Made by a program: the position numbers and the translations under genes. A DNA stretch of 23,500 nucleotides, from NCBI GenBank assembly GCA_905221605.1, contig CAJNDS010000129.1, positions 119,001 through 142,500 of the forward strand. The letters are read 5' to 3'. Positions within the stretch are counted from its first letter, which is position 1; each line of letters begins with the position of its first letter. The notes under the pieces are model-generated. The model searched no databases. It was not told the origin of the DNA and was given only the letters and a program-made list of their open reading frames with translations. Shown in pieces: positions 18,473 through 23,500 of this stretch. The stretch comes from Symbiodinium natans. Its lineage: Eukaryota; Sar; Dinophyceae; Suessiales; Symbiodiniaceae.

Positions 18473-18654
18473 GTTTAGGGTTTGGGTTTCGGGTTTGGGG
18501 TTTGGGGTTTGGGGTTTAGGGTTTGGGGTTTAGGCTTTGGGGTTTCGGGTTTAGGGTTTAATTAGGGTTTAGGGTTTAGGGTTTAGGGTTCAGGGTTTAG
18601 GGTTTAGGGTTAGGGTTTTGGGTTTTGGGTTTAGGGTTTATAGGGTTTAGGGTT
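18473..18654 (+). repeat. variant-rich TTTAGGG tract
   Basis: Many TTTGGGG and TTTCGGG units at the left, a TTTAATTAGGG joint at 18558-18568 that matches the AATTAAA joints of the preceding tract in reverse, then mostly regular units. Confidence 0.9.
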
Positions 18655-18881
18655 CAACTTGGGGCTTGGAGGCTTAAGGGCTTGGGGCCTCTATGGCGGC
18701 TGAAAAGGTAAAGAGAGGAGCTCCTCTACATCTACATCCTTCCGCAATTCATGGAAGCCCTAAACTTCGGATGTCGGGCGAAAAACCATAGGTCGGGCTA
18801 GTCACAGCTTCAGTCTGGTCAAACCCCGCCCGACGCCCTTGGTCTCTCAGAGTCGAAATGCATGATCCCTTCGAAAGTTTT

Positions 18882-18934
18882 CCCTAAGCCTTAAACCCTA
18901 AACCCTAAACCCTAAACCCTAAACCCTAAACCCT
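18882..18934 (-). repeat. CCCTAAA tract
   Basis: About seven units; the first are CCCTAAG and CCTTAAA. Confidence 0.95.
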
Positions 18935-19047
18935 CTCAATCCCTGTGCCGAGGCAGCCTCAGCCTTTCCGATGGTGCCGGGGGCGGAGCGACCGCGCTCA
19001 CAGCAGACAGCCAGGCCGGAACTTTGTTTGGGTTTTTGGGGTGGTTT

Positions 19048-19120
19048 GGGTTTCGGGGTTTAGGGTTTAGGGTTTATGGTTGAGGGTTTAGGGTTTAGGG
19101 TTTAGGGCTTGGGGGTTTCG
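19048..19120 (+). repeat. TTTAGGG tract
   Basis: About nine units including TTTATGG, TTGAGGG and TTTCGGG forms. Confidence 0.85.
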
Positions 19121-19362
19121 GATTTATGCCTTCAGGCCCAGGAGCGGCGGGGAATGAGGAAGCTTGGGCCTGGATACTCCTAGGACCTGTAAGCCTGAAC
19201 CTCCCAAAAGCCCGAAAGTTCTGAAATCGTACGAACTGCCCAAAAGTCCCAACTCACCTGAGGTGTACGTAGGCTTATAAGCTCACCATTTCGGTTTCGC
19301 AGAAGTTGAGGGGGGAGCGGATTGCAAATCCTTAAGGCCCGCAAGCCTCCCACCACAGAGTG

Positions 19363-19441
19363 TAAACCCCAAACCCCAATCCCCAAACCCCAAACCCCAA
19401 TCCCCAAAACCCAAAACCCAAACCCCAAACCCGAAACCCTA
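19363..19441 (-). repeat. CCCCAAA-type variant tract
   Basis: Nearly all units are CCCCAAA, CCCCAAT or CCCAAAA, the complement of TTTGGGG; only the last is close to CCCTAAA. Confidence 0.85.
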
Positions 19442-19551
19442 GACTCTAACGACGGAACCGGAGGACAGTTTCCTCGGCACCTCTCCTCGGGAACCCCAAG
19501 CGTGGTCCAAAGCTTGGGGCCATCCTGGCATTGATGAACAGCGGTTGACAG

Positions 19552-19571
19552 GGGTTTAGGGTTTAGGGTTG
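19552..19571 (+). repeat. short TTTAGGG tract
   Basis: Two to three units. Confidence 0.8.
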
Positions 19572-20041
19572 GAGGGATGCTTTACTAACCAGGCCGTTGG
19601 GAAAAATTCGTCATTCCTTCCTGGGTTTTGAGAGGATCCCTATTTTTCAGAGGGTTTTAAGGGCCGTCCTAGTAAGATTTGGGAGGGTGCTTGAGGGAGG
19701 TTTAGGGTTCATGCTGTGGTGCCCTACCCCCGAACAAAAACGCTGGTCCTGGCAACCCTCTTTGAATCAAAGCCTCCTACAACAAAACACTACACTTGTT
19801 AACCCGAAACGCCCCCCAACCCATGCCCCTGCTCCAACAAAAACAAACACTTTTGATCCTAAAGCCCCAAGAAACCTCAGCCTGCCCACCCCCCCCCCCT
19901 CACCTCTCCCCCAACTCCTTCCCCCCAGCCCCCTTGTCAGTGGGTGGAGGGCTGCGTGATGGGTGCAGGGATTAAACACCCTAAATCCTAAATCCCAAAC
20001 GCGCGGTCTCCCCAAACCCACGCACCAAAGCTGCGAAACTG
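19572..20041. other. non-coding spacer
   Basis: About 470 bp, C-rich at 19880-19930. Open frames on both strands (19597-19959 plus, 19767-20021 minus) overlap and are Pro- or Gly-rich from composition. Confidence 0.45.
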
Positions 20042-20085
20042 CCCTAAACCCTAAACTCTAAACCCTAAACCCTAAACCCTAAACT
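20042..20085 (-). repeat. CCCTAAA tract
   Basis: Six units, one CTCTAAA. Confidence 0.95.
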
Positions 20086-20238
20086 GCTTCAGATCTTCGG
20101 GCTGTCAACCTACTTGTAAGATCAAAGCCCATCTGAATATGGAAAACTCTAGACATTGCGGTACCTTTTTTGGCTCCCCTCAAAAGTACGGCCCCCACCC
20201 ATGAACATAAGGGCTCAACCTTGTATCCCCAAACCCCG

Positions 20239-20330
20239 TTTAGGGTTCAGGGTTCAGGGTTCAGGGTTCAGGGTTCAGGGTTCAGGGTTTAGGGTTTAGG
20301 GTTTAGGGTTTAGGGTTTAGGGTTTAGGGT
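20239..20330 (+). repeat. TTTAGGG tract with six TTCAGGG units
   Basis: One TTTAGGG, then six consecutive TTCAGGG (20246-20287), then six TTTAGGG. Confidence 0.95.
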
Positions 20331-20413
20331 TATGAGCTGCTCCGGAATGCCAGATGTTGCTTCGGACGCCGCCGATTGACCTGCTGTGGAAGCCTCAGAC
20401 TTGAGAGGAGGCG

Positions 20414-20545
20414 GTTTAGGGTTTAGGGTTTAGGGTTTAGGGTTTAGGGTTTAGGGTTTAGGGTTTAGGGTTTAGGGTGTAGGGTTTAGGGTTTAGGGTT
20501 TAGGGTTTAGGGTTTAGGGTTTAGGTCCTAAACCCAAGAACCCTA
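20414..20545. repeat. TTTAGGG tract with head-to-head end
   Basis: About 15 units (one GTGTAGGG) to 20525, then TTTAGGTCCTAAA (20520-20532), a perfect 13-nt palindrome, leading into two decayed C-strand units. Confidence 0.9.
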
Positions 20546-20610
20546 AACTAGGCTCAGGGATGACTACGACTTTTTGGTTGCCACTTCCCTGCTGCCGCAT
20601 GATGCAGTTA

Positions 20611-20751
20611 CTTGGAGGTTCATGGTTTAGGGTTTAGGGTTTAGGGTACTGCCTATACCTGCACATATACCCACATTGGGGCACGCAAGGGGCTTATAAG
20701 TGGGCTATGAGTACATTTATAATTGGCGAAGAGGTACCATGAACCTCCAAG
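20611..20751. mobile_element. MITE of the same family, copy C, with telomeric insertion
   Basis: The ends are CTTGGAGGTTCATGG at 20611-20625 and its complement at 20737-20751, with TA flanks at 20609-20610 and 20752-20753. The interior (GGGGCTTATAAGTGGGCTAT, then ACATTTATAATTGGC) matches copies A and B. The left inverted repeat is interrupted by exactly 21 bp of TTTAGGG repeats at 20626-20646. Without those bases the left end would continue TAC and mirror the right end over about 18 bp. Confidence 0.85.
20626..20646 (+). repeat. three TTTAGGG units inside MITE copy C
   Basis: Three perfect heptamers sit between CATGG and TACT. In copy B those two flanks are contiguous (CATGGTACT), so the 21 bp are an insertion relative to that copy. 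Confidence 0.9.
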
Positions 20752-20889
20752 TACTCCTTGCGCGTGAAGGTGGGCATGGTTTATGTTGTGCAGTGCTCGC
20801 GCCCAGCACCCTGAAAACCCTCAAAGCCCGAAGAACCCAAAAAACCGAAAACCCTTAAAGCCCTTCCTGAACCCTAAACGCCCTAAGAT

Positions 20890-20921
20890 TCCTAAACCCT
20901 AAACCCTAAACCCTAAAGCCC
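20890..20921 (-). repeat. CCCTAAA tract
   Basis: Four units plus decayed ones to the left from about 20812. Confidence 0.9.
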
Positions 20922-21024
20922 TGTGAACATTGATGGGGGTGGGGGGGGGACCTGAGGTCGCCTTCCAGCCATGTGCAACATCGCAGCCAGACGGCACCAG
21001 GCGCCACAACTTTCGTGCCATACC

Positions 21025-21114
21025 TTAGGGTTTAGGGTTTAGGGTTTAGGGTTTCGGGTTTAGGGCTTAGGGCTTAGGGCTCAGGGTTTAGGATTTCGGG
21101 TTTGGGGTTTGGGC
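21025..21114 (+). repeat. variant TTTAGGG tract
   Basis: Regular at the left, then TTTCGGG, CTTAGGG (twice), CTCAGGG and TTTGGGG. Confidence 0.9.
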
Positions 21115-21298
21115 TTGGTACCAAACTTGGACTACCCCCGCGGAGTCAGGGTTGAACCTTGCATTCCAGTCCCTGAGTGCTTTAGCGGCTTCGAGGTTGA
21201 TACAGGAGCCTAGAATGCCTAGAACACTTGCCAATGCCATCCCCTCATCATCCCTATAGCGATGATAAAAACTAGCCAAAAGCTCCCGATTCTTCTGG
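21115..21298. other. spacer with a small unassigned frame
   Basis: A minus-strand frame of 63 codons (21088-21279) looks less biased than others nearby, but its C-terminus is translated telomere-type repeat and no domain is seen. Confidence 0.3.
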
Positions 21299-21390
21299 TT
21301 TAGTGTTTAGGGTTTAGGGGTGTAGGGTGTAGGGTGTAGGGCTTAGGGTTTAGGGTTTAGGGTTTTGGGTTTAGGGTTTAGGGTTTAGGG
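21299..21390 (+). repeat. TTTAGGG tract with GTGTAGGG block
   Basis: Three consecutive TGTAGGG-type units (21320-21341) in an otherwise ordinary tract. Confidence 0.9.
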
Positions 21391-21526
21391 ACATGAATTT
21401 CTGAATAGTTCCATACGAAACTTGAGTAGGAGTGGCAAGTCTTGAAAGCCGCACTGCCGGAACGAAGGGTCAAGGTGTGGAGCGCGCGTGGGTGAGACTC
21501 AAGCCCGAAAACGGTACATCCCAATG

Positions 21527-21608
21527 AACCCTAAACCCTTAACCCTAAACCCAAAGGAGGCCCCAAACCCTGAACTCTAAAACCTGACCCTAAATCCTAA
21601 ACCCTAAA
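21527..21608 (-). repeat. decayed CCCTAAA tract
   Basis: Regular at both ends with AAAGGAGG and CTGAACT interruptions. Confidence 0.85.
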
Positions 21609-21710
21609 GCCACCTAGACCCGATGCCGCGCCCATGCAAACTCATCAAAATTCTATAGGGACTAGGGCGGCCTCAACCCTCAAGTCTTGCGAACCACGAC
21701 AAAAAAACCT

Positions 21711-21761
21711 TTGGGGTTTGGGTTTGGGGTTTAGGGTTTGGGGTTTAGGGTTTAGGGGTTT
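21711..21761 (+). repeat. TTTGGGG/TTTAGGG tract
   Basis: Alternating TTTGGGG and TTTAGGG units. Confidence 0.9.
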
Positions 21762-21893
21762 GTACACCCTCAAGCTATCGAAAGCCCCCAAAAAGCCCTT
21801 CCCAAACACCGCGAGGCAAGAGTCTGTTTCGGGACAGCCTGTCGTCCTCCACGGGCTCACTGCCCTGGCCTCTTAGCTTGCAAGAGACTGTTT

Positions 21894-21927
21894 GGGGGGG
21901 GGAGTTGGGGGGTGGGGGGGGGGGGGG
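21894..21927 (+). repeat. G-run
   Basis: Runs of 9, 6 and 14 G separated by AGTT and T; quadruplex-prone and error-prone. Confidence 0.85.
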
Positions 21928-21935
21928 ACCCGAAG

Positions 21936-21977
21936 CCTAAACCCTAAACCCTAAACCCTAAACCCTAAACCCTAAAC
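21936..21977 (-). repeat. CCCTAAA tract
   Basis: Six perfect units, starting 9 bp after the G-run. Confidence 0.95.
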
Positions 21978-22295
21978 GCCCTGTTTAGGCCATGGGGGCT
22001 TGGGGTTTCAGGCTTCGGCCTTCGGGACCTTGCGGTTTATCTGGGTTCGGTCTAGTATCTGTTGGGTCTTGGACTTCGGAAGCTGGGTCCTTTTAAGCAA
22101 TGGGCTCTATTGTACATTGCTACTCGTAGTCTTGTTGGACACTGTTGTTGTTTTGTAAGACTTCCCCCTTCAAGTGCACCTTGCCTTTTGCTTGCATTGT
22201 TCCCCACCCGCAGTGTGGGGCTGCTAGATTTTTAAGATAACCATGGCCCTTGCCTCCTCGCCCAATCTCCCCAGAGAAACCGAAGAGAGTTTTTG
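21978..22295. other. non-coding spacer
   Basis: Contains a 6-bp stem CCCCAC/GTGGGG (22202-22220) and no gene. Confidence 0.45.
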
Positions 22296-22419
22296 TAGGG
22301 TTTAGGGTGTGGGTTTGGGGTTTGGGGTTTAGGGTTTAGGGTTTAGGGTTTAGGGTTTAGGCTTTAGGGTTTAGGGTTTAGGGTTTCGGGTTTAGGGTTT
22401 AGGGTTTAGGGTTTAGGGT
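22296..22419 (+). repeat. TTTAGGG tract
   Basis: About 17 units with TTTGGGG, CTTTAGGG and TTTCGGG variants. Confidence 0.95.
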
Positions 22420-23413
22420 GAAGTGCACAGAGAGCCATTCTTGGGGAGCTTGTGTAGAGGAAGCCGCAGAGAGTCCCACCGAGTATCTGGAGTGCCTAAC
22501 CACAGAGAAGTCCGGCGACAGAAGCCTGCGGCGAAGTATCCGAAACGGCTGGATGGTTCTATCAGGTAGCCGTAGGGTGAGGATGATCGTTACTTGCCTT
22601 CTTTTTGAAGGGCTGGCGGGCTTACGGCTTGGGGTCTTGGGTCTTGGATTTGGGAGGTTGGGAGTTAGGGCTTTCTATAGGCTTGGCGCAAGTGCGGAAG
22701 CCACCAGCGGGACCCAGCAATGATATCCGTGTCCCCGACACCCTCAATCCTACTCTACTGACTAGCCATACTGAAACCTGCCGCTCTGACCCTTTAGCAT
22801 CCACTGCAGGGCTGGGTTCCCTATCCTTGTGCAAAGTGTGGCAGGGTAGAACAGGGCAGTTTCTGCACACACTCCCGGGCAGAGCTGGGCCTAATCTGTA
22901 AGCCCTCATGAAAAAATGTCTTGCGCTGATGCCTCCTACAAGCCCTACAAACCCTGTATACACCCAATAGACATACCCAATATACCCTGAACCCAAACCT
23001 TAAAGTATGGAAAAGAGTTGAAGCCTACAAACCCGACTGACACCATGGATCCTTGGACAAAGTCTGAGGTCAACTCTGTCGGCTGAGGCCGGAGCCTCTT
23101 TTGCTTCCGAGCCTTTTCAGGGCCTTCGCTCTCCCTGTGAATGACTGCTAAGTCTGCAGGTAAACGGTAATTGTCTGAAGGTACTTGTCTGAAAATGAAA
23201 GTGCCTTTTCTGAGATCCTTGTTATAAGTGCCGTGCTTTCTAGAAGGGAGGATCGAAAAAGGACACCCTAATTTACAGAACCACCCCAACAAGGGAGTCG
23301 CAGGCAGAGTGGAAACTTCATGGGCCTGCGGGGCTTCTGGGGGTTGGGAGGCGAATCCTGGGCTTGGAATCAGGGCCTTTGCAGCTTGGTTGCTTTGCAA
23401 ACCCAGAGGGTCC
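22420..23413. other. spacer before the edge hairpin
   Basis: About 1 kb with only decayed units (22618-22670; 22935-23003). The longest frame is minus 22945-23442 (165 codons); it starts inside the edge hairpin, ends in decayed C-strand repeat and has no domain, so it is not called. Confidence 0.45.
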
Positions 23414-23500
23414 ATTTGTAGTACTATTATGGAATTAGGCACCCCAAAACCCTATTTAGTATGGTTTTGGGGTACCTAATTCCATAATTGTACTACAAAT
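23414..23500. mobile_element. long-arm foldback (hairpin) element at the window edge
   Basis: Arms 23414-23451 and 23463-23500 are 38 bp each with only two mismatches, around an 11-nt loop (23452-23462). The arms begin ATTTGTAGTAC and end CACCCCAAAACC or its variant. The window stops exactly at the right arm, so the outer limits and any target duplication cannot be seen. A palindromic MITE is the simplest reading; an assembly or inverted-repeat artefact at a contig edge is possible. Confidence 0.7.

Noticed and set aside
20164-20186. TTTTGGCTCCCCTCAAAAG resembling the spliced leader end
   Set aside because: Interrupted match with no gene downstream.
113-22419. CRISPR-like or satellite array with telomere repeats as spacered repeats
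   Set aside because: Tract lengths, orientations and spacer lengths vary widely and the spacers are not uniform; the genome is eukaryotic.
22945-23442. 165-codon minus-strand frame, the longest outside the gene
   Set aside because: It starts in the hairpin element, ends in decayed telomere-type repeat and has no recognisable domain.

Overview
Eukaryotic nuclear DNA, almost certainly from an alga and most plausibly a dinoflagellate. The main evidence is the plant/algal-type telomere heptamer TTTAGGG (CCCTAAA on the other strand). It recurs as about 45 separate interstitial tracts in both orientations, roughly 4 kb or one sixth of the window by eye count. The single convincing gene has a TPR, a MYND zinc finger and a C-terminal domain resembling that of MSS51, and shows no clear intron. 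The sequence is otherwise gene-poor, of mixed base composition, with microsatellites, G-runs and small foldback elements. The dinoflagellate assignment is inference: no intact dinoflagellate spliced-leader relict was found, and other TTTAGGG lineages (chromerids, cryptophytes, other algae) are not excluded.

Layout. 1-12556: a dense mosaic of telomere-type tracts, mostly 20-210 bp, separated by apparently non-coding spacers of about 50 to 1700 bp. It includes a 23-copy TTTTAGGG block (1288-1471), a G-run duplication (1787-1992), an AT-rich island (2366-2830), a head-to-head telomere junction (4424-4632) and a TA-flanked MITE (6371-6510). 12557-17123: a stretch almost free of tracts that holds the gene (13809-15541), then microsatellites and a foldback element. 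17124-23500: the mosaic resumes with two more copies of the MITE family (17124-17249, 20611-20751). The second has exactly three TTTAGGG units inserted in its left terminal repeat. A 38-bp-arm hairpin lies at the right edge (23414-23500).

The gene is split in the given sequence. The TPR part is read in one frame (13809-14192) and the MYND/MSS51_C-like part in the -1 frame (open 14141-15541), with a 52-base overlap. The downstream part has no start codon that keeps its first zinc-binding pair, so the two halves are best read as one protein of about 576 residues. They may be separated by a one-base deletion, a sequencing error, a very short intron or a -1 frameshift.

The most interesting theme is how telomere-type DNA came to be scattered internally. 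Five signs visible here fit repeated capture or de novo addition of telomeric DNA at chromosome breaks, followed by local expansion. They are an exact three-unit insertion in a MITE end, an 18-bp direct duplication around one tract, several head-to-head junctions, locally homogenised variant repeats, and depletion of tracts around the gene.
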